DNA of 45,268 bases from an uncultured Roseovarius sp. GTDB taxonomy: Bacteria > Pseudomonadota > Alphaproteobacteria > Rhodobacterales > Rhodobacteraceae. The stretch spans positions 1 through 45,268 of the forward strand of contig NZ_CAJXIP010000017.1 in NCBI RefSeq assembly GCF_913054395.1. Reading direction: 5' to 3'. The notes beneath the pieces were generated by a model, which was not told the DNA's origin, made no database searches, and worked only from the letters and a program-made list of their open reading frames with translations. This document shows positions 24,562 to 32,492 of this stretch, one piece after another (positions within the stretch are counted from its first letter, which is position 1; every line of letters begins with the position of its first letter). The position numbers were made by a program, and so were the translations under genes.

Positions 24562-25662
24562 CTAGCTTTTCGGCCAGTTGCCCTGCTGTGCCTGATAACC
24601 GACATAGTCATAGGCGAAGTCAGAAATGTTCGTGAAGGTTCGTGCCTTGTCCATGAAATCGAACATGTGATCGTGGATCTTCTTAAAGCTCGCGCTCTGT
24701 TCCGACATTTCCGCATAGAGCATGTGAGTCTGGCGATAGCTTTCGCGCAGAATTTCCTCTGGCATGGTGCGGACCTGTACGCCCTCGGCCAGCAGACGTT
24801 GCAAAGCCGCCGCGTTGCGTGTGTCGTAGCGGTGCATAAGCTGCGCGCCACTGGAACGAGAAGCGTGTTTCAGCGCGGCCTGGAAATGTTTGGGCAATGC
24901 GGCATGCGCATCAGCATTGATGAAATAGCTAAGTTCACCCGATGGCTCCCAGAAAGCGGGGGCGTAGTAGTATTTCGCGACCTTGTAGAAGCCCAGTTTC
25001 TCGTCGTCGGCGGGGCCAACAAACTCGATCGCGTCCAATACGCCGCGCTCCAGCGCAGGATACATATCCGCGCCAGCGATCTGCTGGGGAATGGCACCCA
25101 TGCGGCTCATCACGGTGCCGCCAAGACCACCAATACGCATTTTCAGACCTTTCAGATCGTCCAGCGAATTGATTTCCTTGCGGTACCATCCGGCCATTTG
25201 GGTGCCGGTGTTGCCGGCGGGCATGTTGATCAGGTTGAAGTTTGCCAGAACCTCGTTGATCAGGTCGTTTCCGCCGCCTTCGTGCATCCACGCCTGATAC
25301 TGACGGGCGTTGCCGGACCATGGCATAGCTGTCCCAAAGGCAAACGCAGGGTCTTTACCCATGTAGAAATACGATCCGGTGTGTCCCATTTCGACGGTGC
25401 CATCGCCCACGGAATCGGCAATGCCCAGTGGCGGAACCAATTCGCCTGCGGCGAAGACCTGAATTTCGAACTGGCCGTCGGTCAGCTCATAGACCGCCTT
25501 GGCCATTTCTTCACTGGACGCAAACAGCGTGTCCAGCGATTTGGGATAGCTTGACGCCAGACGCCAAGTCACGCTGGGGCTGGCCTGTGCGATGGCCGGC
25601 GCCGCCAATGTAGCCCCTGTTGCGGCGATTGCGCCGCTTCTCAGGAAATTTCTGCGATCCAT
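24562..25662 (-). CDS. dctP: TRAP transporter solute-binding protein, TakP/FcbT1 class
   Basis: A 366-residue binding protein with a twin-arginine-like signal (MDRRNFLRSGAIAATGATLA, cleavage near AIAQA). The mature part begins VTWRLASSYPKSLDTL and has GLKMRIGGLGGTVMSRMGAIPQQIAGADMYPALERGVLDA in the usual DctP order. The Tat-like start, greater length and LASSYPKSLDTLF pattern fit the TakP (2-oxoacid) or FcbT1 (chloroaromatic) class. GGAGGAG precedes ATG 25662. It has its own terminator and stands apart from DctQM-type genes of the same class at 31950-34198, which are its likely partners. Ligand: probably a 2-oxo or hydroxy monocarboxylate (inference). Confidence 0.9.
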   Translation of the reverse strand: MDRRNFLRSGAIAATGATLAAPAIAQASPSVTWRLASSYPKSLDTLFASSEEMAKAVYELTDGQFEIQVFAAGELVPPLGIADSVGDGTVEMGHTGSYFYMGKDPAFAFGTAMPWSGNARQYQAWMHEGGGNDLINEVLANFNLINMPAGNTGTQMAGWYRKEINSLDDLKGLKMRIGGLGGTVMSRMGAIPQQIAGADMYPALERGVLDAIEFVGPADDEKLGFYKVAKYYYAPAFWEPSGELSYFINADAHAALPKHFQAALKHASRSSGAQLMHRYDTRNAAALQRLLAEGVQVRTMPEEILRESYRQTHMLYAEMSEQSASFKKIHDHMFDFMDKARTFTNISDFAYDYVGYQAQQGNWPKS

Positions 25663-25828
25663 GGATGTCTCCTCCTGTTCCATGTGAATACTGGTTGTAA
25701 AACGGTCTTTTGGCCGGTGGTTGTGTGCACTCTCCAACCCGGTGGGGCGTTCTACGGTCGACGCCGCAGTCTACGAGCGCGACCTTTGCCGGACAATGCA
25801 GGAATCCTGAACAGGTATGCACAACAAA

Positions 25829-25865
25829 GCGGCACCCTGCGGGCGGATGGCCCGCAACGTGCCGC
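25829..25865 (-). terminator. Stem-loop after the aldehyde dehydrogenase gene
   Basis: Two nested stems share one axis: GCGGCAC with GTGCCGC, and GCGGGC with GCCCGC inside. On the minus strand a weak TTTGTTGT tract follows. It lies 25 bases past the aldehyde dehydrogenase stop and just ahead of the TRAP binding-protein promoter, so it probably separates the two transcripts. Confidence 0.65.
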
Positions 25866-25889
25866 TATGTCTACCTATTGAAACGCGGG

Positions 25890-27386
25890 TCAATCCGTTT
25901 GAAACCACACGGCCTTGGTGTCCAGATAGGCTTGCATATGCTCGATGCCGCCTTCCTTGCCATAGCCCGACATTTTCAGCCCTCCAAAGGGCACGGCGGG
26001 ATCAATCGCGTGGTACATGTTGACCCAGACCGAACCGGCCTTGATGCGTTTGACCATTTTATGCGCAGTCGACAGATCGCGGGTAAAGACGCCGCCAGCC
26101 AGCCCATAAGGCGTGGCATTGGCGCGGGTAACGGCCTCGTCCAGCGTATCAAAGGGCATGGCGGAAATAACGGGGCCGAAAATCTCTTCGCGGGCGATGG
26201 TCATGCTGTCGTCAACACCGCCAAAGACAGTCGGGCGCAGGAAGTTGCCCCCCTGATAGGCGGTTCCCGTGGGGCGATCACCGCCTGTAATCAGCTGCGC
26301 GCCTTCCTCCTGACCAGAGGTGATATAACCCTCGACCTTGCAGGTCTGGCGGTCATTGATCAGGGGGCCAAGTTCGGTGTCGGGGTCAAGCCCGTGACCG
26401 ATTTTCAGCGTTTGCGCGTATTCGGACAGGCCATGAATGAACTCGTCATGGATTTCGCGCGCTACGAACAGCCGCGATCCGGCGATACAGATCTGGCCGG
26501 AGTGCGCATAGACCGCCATGGCCGCCACGGGGATTGCCTTGGCGATGTCGGCGTCCTTGCAGATAATCATGGGGGATTTCCCGCCCAGTTCCAGCGTGAT
26601 TCGCTTGAGCGTATCAACACCGGCACGTGCAATGGTCTGGCCCGTCGCGGTCGAGCCGGTAAAGACAACCTTGTTCACATCCGGATGTGACGCCAGCCGC
26701 GCGCCAGCCTCTGAGCCGATACCTGTCACCACGTTGACAACGCCGTCGGGCAGGCCTGCCTCTTGCATCAGCTGGGCAAGGCGCAGGGGCACCAGAGGCG
26801 CATCTTCGGAGGGTTTCAGCACCACAGTACAGCCGGTCGCCAGAGCCGGGGCAATCTTCCAGACCGAGGCGGCGGTAGGGGCGTTCCAGGGGATGATCGC
26901 ACCCACAACGCCCACGGGTTCGCGCGTCGTATAGGTTACCATCGACTGAGAAACCGAGTTTTCGATGTAATCGCCATGCAGGGCGGTGGCTTGTCCGGCA
27001 TAAAACCGCAGCATCCCGATCACCCGGCGCTTGTTGCCCAACGTTCGCGAAATCGGCAGGCCCATGTCCAACGTGTCCGTGACACACAGCTCGTTCCAAT
27101 TCTTCTCGACCAGATCGGCGATGCGCAGCAACACTTCTTGCCGGTCGTAGGGGGTGAACTTTGACCACTCGCCTTCAAACGCGCGCCGGGCTGCGGCCAC
27201 GGCAGTATCGACATCGACTGCCGAGGCGCGTGGAACGGTGGCGATGCCCCGTCCGCTTGCCGGATCGATGACGTTCAGAACCTCGCCCGATTGGGCCGGC
27301 ACGTGTTTGCCGTCGATGAACATGGGGCAGAATTGGCCGCTATAAAGGGCGTCAGCCATTTTCCGGGGGTCAAAGGTCAAAGTCAT
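25890..27386 (-). CDS. NAD(P)-dependent aldehyde dehydrogenase
   Basis: A 498-residue aldehyde dehydrogenase superfamily enzyme that oxidises an aldehyde to a carboxylate. The coenzyme and catalytic motifs are in order: GAIIPWNAPTAASVWKIAPAL, VLKPSEDAPL, VVFTGSTATGQ, LELGGKSP with the general-base Glu, SGQICIAGSRLF with the nucleophilic Cys, and EEIFGPVISAMPF. ATG 27386 (MTLTFDPRK) with AGGTTCCC-like purines is preferred to an upstream alternative. It is divergent from the decarboxylating dehydrogenase at 27584 and upstream, in transcription, of the TRAP binding-protein gene. The aldehyde substrate is not identifiable. Confidence 0.93.
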   Translation of the reverse strand: MTLTFDPRKMADALYSGQFCPMFIDGKHVPAQSGEVLNVIDPASGRGIATVPRASAVDVDTAVAAARRAFEGEWSKFTPYDRQEVLLRIADLVEKNWNELCVTDTLDMGLPISRTLGNKRRVIGMLRFYAGQATALHGDYIENSVSQSMVTYTTREPVGVVGAIIPWNAPTAASVWKIAPALATGCTVVLKPSEDAPLVPLRLAQLMQEAGLPDGVVNVVTGIGSEAGARLASHPDVNKVVFTGSTATGQTIARAGVDTLKRITLELGGKSPMIICKDADIAKAIPVAAMAVYAHSGQICIAGSRLFVAREIHDEFIHGLSEYAQTLKIGHGLDPDTELGPLINDRQTCKVEGYITSGQEEGAQLITGGDRPTGTAYQGGNFLRPTVFGGVDDSMTIAREEIFGPVISAMPFDTLDEAVTRANATPYGLAGGVFTRDLSTAHKMVKRIKAGSVWVNMYHAIDPAVPFGGLKMSGYGKEGGIEHMQAYLDTKAVWFQTD

Positions 27387-27475
27387 GGGAACCTCTTTGC
27401 AACTTTGCGTTCTCCCTATCACCCCCGAACCCCGAGGTTAAACGCGGAAAAGCTGAAGGGGCGTTCAGAATATGC

Positions 27476-27488
27476 GGTTTTGAAAACC
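27476..27488. promoter_or_regulatory. Palindrome in the divergent aldehyde dehydrogenase / decarboxylating dehydrogenase promoter
   Basis: GGTTTT-G-AAAACC is a perfect 13-bp palindrome about midway between the two divergent starts (27386 and 27584). It is a candidate site for the LysR at 30841 or another regulator. Confidence 0.35.
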
Positions 27489-27583
27489 CGGCCCTGTGGG
27501 GGATTGTCCGGTCAAGCAGGCCGCAAGCGGGGTGCCGCGTCTCGATCAATGTATGCGCCCCCGACGATCGAAAGGGAAAAGAC

Positions 27584-28678
27584 ATGAAAGATCAATATGA
27601 TATTGCTGTCGTACATGGTGACGGTATCGGGCCAGAGATTTGCATAGCCTCTCTGACCTTGCTGGATTCTGTCCTGCCCGGCGGTGTCCTGCGCTTTACG
27701 GAGCATCCTGCCGGCGCTGAACATTTTTTGAAAACTGGCGAAAGCCTGCCGCAGGCTACCTATGATGCCTGCGCCAAGGCCGACGCAGTGCTGCATGGTG
27801 CCGCCGGCATTCCCGGTGTCGTCGGCCCGGACGGGACAGAGGTGGGCGTTGATTTCACCCTCAAGCTGCGCTTTGGGCTGGACCTATATGCGAATATCCG
27901 CCCCATTCGCTTGTTTGACGGCGTCACCGGACCGCTGTGCTGCAAGGGTGCGGACAAGATAGATTATGTCATTCTGCGCGAAAACAGTGAGGGCCTATAT
28001 GCCTCGCGCGGGGGTGGTACCTTGCTGCGCGAGGAGGTGGCGACAGATACGCTTGTCCAGACGCGCAAGGGGATCAGGCGGATCGTACACAAGGCGTTCC
28101 AACTGGCGCGCCTATCCAATGGTGCGCCTGCCGACGGTGTCCGGCGTGTCACCTGCTGTGACAAGGCCAACGTCTTGCGCAGCTATGCGTTTTTTCGCAG
28201 CGTCTTCGATGACGTGGCCAAGGAATACCCCGATATCGAGTGCGATTATGCAATCGTCGATGCCATGACCATGCATATGGTTCTGCGTCCGAACCACTAT
28301 AACATCATCGTCACAGAAAATATGTTCGGTGACATCCTGTCCGATCTCGGGGCTGCTACTGTTGGCGGTCTGGGATTGGCGCCGTCTGCCGAGGTGGGTG
28401 ACAATAACGGGCTCTTCCAGCCCTCGCACGGCTCTGCGCCCGATATCGCGGGGCAGGGGGTGGCCAATCCTTACGGAATGGTTTTATCGTCAGCGGCAAT
28501 GCTGGACTGGCTGGCGCTGCGTTATGAGGACCAGCGGCTGTTGACCGCAGCGACACAGATAAAAGCGGCCTGCGCCATGGCGATGACCGAGGGATGCTTT
28601 ACCCCCGACCTAGGTGGTGATCTGTCGACCACCGACGTGGTCGGTGCATTGATCGACAAAGTAAAGGCGATGGGGTGA
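27584..28678 (+). CDS. Isocitrate/isopropylmalate/tartrate-type beta-decarboxylating dehydrogenase
   Basis: A 364-residue member of the metal- and NAD-dependent beta-decarboxylating dehydrogenase family. Motifs: VVHGDGIGPEI, ILRENSEGLYAS (the RENSEGLY form of isocitrate/tartrate/homoisocitrate dehydrogenases, not the RELTGGIYF of LeuB), the central DKANVLR, the YNIIVTENMFGDILSDLGA segment with the metal-binding Asp residues, and GSAPDIAGQGVANP for NAD. It would oxidise and decarboxylate a 2-hydroxy-dicarboxylate such as tartrate, malate derivatives or isocitrate. It overlaps the next gene by GTGA. The setting next to TRAP genes favours a catabolic hydroxyacid substrate over leucine synthesis. 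Confidence 0.88.
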   Translation: MKDQYDIAVVHGDGIGPEICIASLTLLDSVLPGGVLRFTEHPAGAEHFLKTGESLPQATYDACAKADAVLHGAAGIPGVVGPDGTEVGVDFTLKLRFGLDLYANIRPIRLFDGVTGPLCCKGADKIDYVILRENSEGLYASRGGGTLLREEVATDTLVQTRKGIRRIVHKAFQLARLSNGAPADGVRRVTCCDKANVLRSYAFFRSVFDDVAKEYPDIECDYAIVDAMTMHMVLRPNHYNIIVTENMFGDILSDLGAATVGGLGLAPSAEVGDNNGLFQPSHGSAPDIAGQGVANPYGMVLSSAAMLDWLALRYEDQRLLTAATQIKAACAMAMTEGCFTPDLGGDLSTTDVVGALIDKVKAMG

Positions 28679-29505
28679 CGCAAAAACCAATTGTCAATCT
28701 GATCGGTGCGGGGAATGTGGGGCAGACATTGTGCCACCTGCTGGTGCGGGCGGGGCTTTGCGATGTTCAGGACATCACCAACCGCACCCCGGAGAAATCG
28801 TCCCTGGCGGCGGAATTTATCGGGGCCGGGCGGCCTGTGACCAGGTTGCAGGATATGCGCCCCGCCGATATCTGGCTGATTACGGTCTCTGACACCAGCG
28901 TCGCGGCTGTCGCTGCTGATCTGGCCGCTTGCGATCAATCGCCTGCCATCGCAGTGCATTGCAGCGGCTTTTTGTCCGCGACCGAAATGGCGCCGCTGGG
29001 GGCCAATGGCTGGCAGTTGGCCAGTGCGCATCCGGCAACGACATTCGCCAATCAGGCGGTGTCGGTCGCGCAATTCGCAGGCACATATTGCGGGCTAGAG
29101 GGCGACGAAACTGCCGTCGCGACGCTAGAGTTGCTGTTCACCGGCATCGGCGCGCGATGCTTTCCCGTCCGGACCGAAGCAAAGGCGCTGTACCACGCGG
29201 CCGCCGTCCTGTCGTGCAACCTGACGACCGTGCTGCAAGCCATCGCGCAAGAGGCCTGGGCCGAGGCCGGGGTGCCGCAGGACGCCATGCACGGGTTACA
29301 CGCAGCGTTGCTAAAAAACACCAACGACACCATTCTGACGCTCGGCCCCGAGGCGGCGCTGACAGGCCCGGCGGCGCGCAACGACAGAGATGTCGTCACC
29401 CGCCAGCATGCCGTCGTGGCCGATTGGCACCCCGAAGCAGGGGGCGTCTATGAGGCGCTCAGCACTATGGCAACACGGCTCAAACAGACCGGCAAGACGC
29501 GTTAG
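28675..29505 (+). CDS. Rossmann-fold and DUF2520 domain protein
   Basis: A 276-residue protein with GTG start at 28675, overlapping the previous stop. The N-terminal NAD(P)-binding fold is VNLIGAGNVGQTLCHLL. The middle has HCSGFLSATEMAPL and AHPATTFANQ, and the C-terminal all-alpha DUF2520 part has ALYHAAAVLSCNLTTVLQA. The layout resembles 6-phosphogluconate-dehydrogenase-like reductases such as ketopantoate reductase relatives. No specific reaction is known for the family. It is co-transcribed with the decarboxylating dehydrogenase and converges with the next gene, with a 4-base overlap of stop regions at 29502-29505. Confidence 0.85.
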   Translation: MTQKPIVNLIGAGNVGQTLCHLLVRAGLCDVQDITNRTPEKSSLAAEFIGAGRPVTRLQDMRPADIWLITVSDTSVAAVAADLAACDQSPAIAVHCSGFLSATEMAPLGANGWQLASAHPATTFANQAVSVAQFAGTYCGLEGDETAVATLELLFTGIGARCFPVRTEAKALYHAAAVLSCNLTTVLQAIAQEAWAEAGVPQDAMHGLHAALLKNTNDTILTLGPEAALTGPAARNDRDVVTRQHAVVADWHPEAGGVYEALSTMATRLKQTGKTR

Positions 29506-30377
29506 GCACCCCTGCGGAAAATGCGCACCAATTCGGGCAGGTAGGCGTCGCCTTCACCGCTGTCAACGGCGTCTGACAGTGCCCGATGGATACCATCTGC
29601 GATCAAGTGCTGCGCGTCGGCATCGGCCGACATGGTGCGGTAATAGGTGAAATCTTTCAAAGCGTTGCTGATGGCAAATGGCAATGCGTCGCGGTCGCCC
29701 GTGGTGATGAAGGGCGCCAGACGATCGAGCGCAATGCTTGCGCCGCCGCCGCCGGCCAGAACATCCACGAAGGACTGCGGATCTATCCCTGCATCTGCGG
29801 ATTGCGCCGCCGCTTCGGCCAGCAGAGACATGAACCCGACCGAGACATAGTTATGCAGTAGCTTCAGCCGGTGGCCTGCGCTGATCCCGCCCACATGCGT
29901 CACCGCCTCGGTGAAGGATGCCAGCACCGGGCGCACCCGTTCCAGCACGTCGGCATCGCCCCCGACCAGCAGGTTCAACTTGCCCTCATGGGCGAATTTG
30001 GCGGTTCGGGTCATTGGCGCATCTATGAAATTGCCACCCGCCGCCTTGACCGCTTTCGCCATCTTCACGGTTGAGGCTGGCAGTGCGGTCGAACAATCGA
30101 CGACCACCGTGCCCGGACGCAACCCGGCAATGACACCGTCCGGGCCGGTCAAAATCGTTTCGACCTGGGGCGAGCCGGTCACACAAAGGATCACCACATC
30201 AGAGGCCTGGGCCACCTTGGCCGATGTGTCCTTCGCTTTTGCGCCAAGGCCCAGCAACTCTTCAGTCGGCTGGTTTCCGGGGTGATCCAGAAAGCTCAGG
30301 GCAAAGCCCCCGCGGCGCAGCACGTTGCGCGCGATTCCATGACCCATCAGGCCAACACCGATTATACCTACGTTCAT
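29502..30377 (-). CDS. NAD-binding beta-hydroxyacid dehydrogenase (3-hydroxyisobutyrate/tartronate-semialdehyde type)
   Basis: A 291-residue member of the beta-hydroxyacid dehydrogenase family. The NAD fold starts MNVGIIGVGLMGHGIARNVL. The family substrate motif, usually DAPVSGG, reads DAPMTRT. The catalytic Lys region is SAGHRLKLLHNYVSVGFM, with K and N in the usual spacing. It would interconvert a 3-hydroxyacid and its semialdehyde. The changed substrate loop suggests a different acid from 3-hydroxyisobutyrate. It is on the minus strand, transcribed towards the DUF2520 gene. Confidence 0.87.
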   Translation of the reverse strand: MNVGIIGVGLMGHGIARNVLRRGGFALSFLDHPGNQPTEELLGLGAKAKDTSAKVAQASDVVILCVTGSPQVETILTGPDGVIAGLRPGTVVVDCSTALPASTVKMAKAVKAAGGNFIDAPMTRTAKFAHEGKLNLLVGGDADVLERVRPVLASFTEAVTHVGGISAGHRLKLLHNYVSVGFMSLLAEAAAQSADAGIDPQSFVDVLAGGGGASIALDRLAPFITTGDRDALPFAISNALKDFTYYRTMSADADAQHLIADGIHRALSDAVDSGEGDAYLPELVRIFRRGA

Positions 30378-30840
30378 GTGGTGTCTCTTTCTTCAATAAC
30401 GGCAGCAGGGCAAGGGGCCGCGCCGGTTCATACCTAACTGGAAAGGTGTTCGACCCCACAAGTCAAATGCTCGCACTGGATGCAACCCGGTTTTTCTGAC
30501 GCAGTGTTCGACTTTTCTGAATTGGCTGGCGAGGGCGTGGGGCAATGAGCGCACATAAGAGCGATGATATGAACAAACCGGCGCAACAGGTCAGGTTGGT
30601 GCACCGCTCGGCAGGAAGATATTCGACGTCCTGAACGCTGGGGCAAAGCGATGAGAGGCGGGATTGCCGTCAATAACCTGACGATTCCCGGCGGTGAATA
30701 TGCCGGGTTTATGGCAATTGTGGAACGGGTTAACAAGCCCGCAATCTAGGCCGCGCGTCCGATCCCAGCACACAAACCTGATCGCTAAAGCGTCTGCCAT
30801 TTTCCCGGTTTCAGGAAGAACGCAAATTGCTTTGGGTCAC
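30378..30840. other. 463-base gap upstream of the second LysR gene
   Basis: This gap must contain the promoters of the beta-hydroxyacid dehydrogenase (minus) and LysR (plus) genes. A 9-base direct repeat GTGTTCGAC occurs at 30446-30454 and 30504-30512. A short plus-strand frame from ATG 30651 to TAG 30749 reads MRGGIAVNNLTIPGGEYAGF and on to VNKPAI; it looks coding-like, with open sequence in frame back to about 30573. It may be the tail of a decayed gene. I recognise no family and no upstream half. Confidence 0.35.
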
Positions 30841-31755
30841 ATGTCGAATATCAATTTAAAACTTCTTCAGACGTTTTTGCTCGCCTCCGAACACGGCAGC
30901 TTTCGGCGTGCCGCGGAAGAAAGCAATCGCTCGGCTTCGGCTGTGAGCATGCAAATTCGCAATCTGGAAGAGCAGATCGGCATCAACCTGTTTCAGCGCA
31001 CCCCGCAACGGGCGCTGCTGACCGCCGAAGGGCAAATTCTGTTTGAACAGATTCGCAAGTCGATGGCAGACGTTGAATCCAGCCTGGACCGGCTGACACA
31101 TCTGGCCGAACAGCGCAAAGGCAAGATCCGCATCGCCTGTGCGCCGACCCTGGCCTCGGGCCGGTTGGGCGACATCCTGGCGACCTTCAAACAGCGCTAT
31201 CCGCGTAGCGTGGTCCAGGTGACCGAAGTGCCCACCGCCGCCGCCCTGCTGTTGCTGGAGCAGCAAGAGGTCGAATTCTATATTGGCCCCGAGGTTCCGA
31301 ACCTTTCTGATTTCTTCTTTGACAAGATCATCGACGATCCGCTGATTGCATGTGTCCCCAACGCGATGAATGACAATATCAAGCAGTTGACAGTGACACA
31401 GTTGCAAGACTTTCCGCTGATCCTGTTGAACAAGGCGACCGCCGTGCGAGCGCTGTTTGATCGGTTGGTGGCTGCGGAAAGCGCGCAGATCAAGGTTCAA
31501 TACGAGGTGGTCAGCGCGCAAACCGCGCTTGCCTTTGCCAGTGCCGGTCTCGGCGTTTGTATCCTGCCAAGCATCGCGCTGGCGGCGGAAACCCTGAGCG
31601 GGTGCGGCATAATTCCGATAGACCATGCGCAGGCGCATCGGGCCGTGGGGATCATCACGCCGCGCGGGTATGTGCACCACAGTTTTTCGGAACAGTTGAT
31701 GGCGCTGGTGCGAACCGATCTGGAGGCGATGCAAGAGGCATTAGCAGCACGATAG
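30841..31755 (+). CDS. LysR-family transcriptional regulator of the TRAP/hydroxyacid locus
   Basis: A 304-residue LysR protein. The HTH is INLKLLQTFLLASEHGSFRRAAEESNRSASAVSMQIRNLEEQIG, followed by NLFQRTPQRALLTAEG. The ligand domain starts near residue 90 (GKIRIACAPTLASG). I place the start at ATG 30841 because the upstream in-frame extension reads through non-conserved intergenic sequence. It sits between the metabolic genes and the DctQM genes and is the only regulator in this locus, so it is the natural candidate to control both. Confidence 0.9.
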   Translation: MSNINLKLLQTFLLASEHGSFRRAAEESNRSASAVSMQIRNLEEQIGINLFQRTPQRALLTAEGQILFEQIRKSMADVESSLDRLTHLAEQRKGKIRIACAPTLASGRLGDILATFKQRYPRSVVQVTEVPTAAALLLLEQQEVEFYIGPEVPNLSDFFFDKIIDDPLIACVPNAMNDNIKQLTVTQLQDFPLILLNKATAVRALFDRLVAAESAQIKVQYEVVSAQTALAFASAGLGVCILPSIALAAETLSGCGIIPIDHAQAHRAVGIITPRGYVHHSFSEQLMALVRTDLEAMQEALAAR

Positions 31756-31949
31756 TAACGCAGGCGGGGCGGCAAGGGGTGGACGATTTGGCGAGGGCAT
31801 GCGCATAGGCTGTCAGCGTCGCAAACATGCCGATAAGCGGGGGTTTGCTTCGTCGGCCAGGTTTTATAATGAACGATCATATGCCTGGGCGGCTTGGTCT
31901 GAGGTGTGCAACAACGGCGGGAATCCGGAAAACAGGGGGGGCAAAAGTG

Positions 31950-32492
31950 ATGTCCTTGATATTGAAAATTTCACGCGCCATCGACGCCGTGACCGCGCTT
32001 TTTGGCCGCTACGTGTCGTGGTTCGTGTTGGCCGCAGTTCTGGTCAGCACGGCCAATGCCATTTCGCGCAAGGCCTTCAACGTCTCGTCCAATGCCTGGC
32101 TGGAGCTGCAATGGTATCTCTTTGGAGCGGTGTTCATGTTGACGGCGGCAGACGCGCTGCGCCGCAATGCCCATGTGCGCATTGATATCGTGACCAGCAT
32201 GCTGAGCCAGAAAACCCGCGATGTGATCGACCTGATCTGCCACATCACGTTTCTGATGCCGTTCTGCATCCTGATGTCCTGGTTGAGTTGGACGTTTTTT
32301 CTGCGCGCCGCGTTGTCGGGTGAAACCTCGTCAAATTTTGGCGGGTTGGTGATCTGGCCGGCAAGGTTCCTGATTCTGCTGGGGTTCGTGTTGCTGCTGT
32401 TTCAGGCCGCGTCGGAAATCATCAAACGGATTGCAGTGCTGAGAGGCGTACCAATCCACACTCCAGGCGACGACGGGCTTGATCAGCTATGA
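31950..32492 (+). CDS. dctQ: TRAP transporter small permease subunit, TakQ/FcbT2 class
   Basis: A 180-residue DctQ-type protein with four predicted helices: SWFVLAAVLVSTANAISRKAF, LELQWYLFGAVFMLTAADAL, ICHITFLMPFCILMSWLSWTFFL and PARFLILLGFVLLLFQAA. The WLELQWYLFG pattern is typical of the subclass that partners TakP/FcbT1 binding proteins. ATG 31950 follows a run of Gs. It overlaps dctM by four bases. No binding-protein gene is adjacent; the TakP-class protein at 24562-25662 is the likely partner. Confidence 0.9.
   Translation: MSLILKISRAIDAVTALFGRYVSWFVLAAVLVSTANAISRKAFNVSSNAWLELQWYLFGAVFMLTAADALRRNAHVRIDIVTSMLSQKTRDVIDLICHITFLMPFCILMSWLSWTFFLRAALSGETSSNFGGLVIWPARFLILLGFVLLLFQAASEIIKRIAVLRGVPIHTPGDDGLDQL

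Noticed and set aside
30434..30736. 100-residue minus-strand frame in the gap before the second LysR gene
   Set aside because: No ribosome site, no recognisable domain, and its composition does not differ from chance frames nearby.
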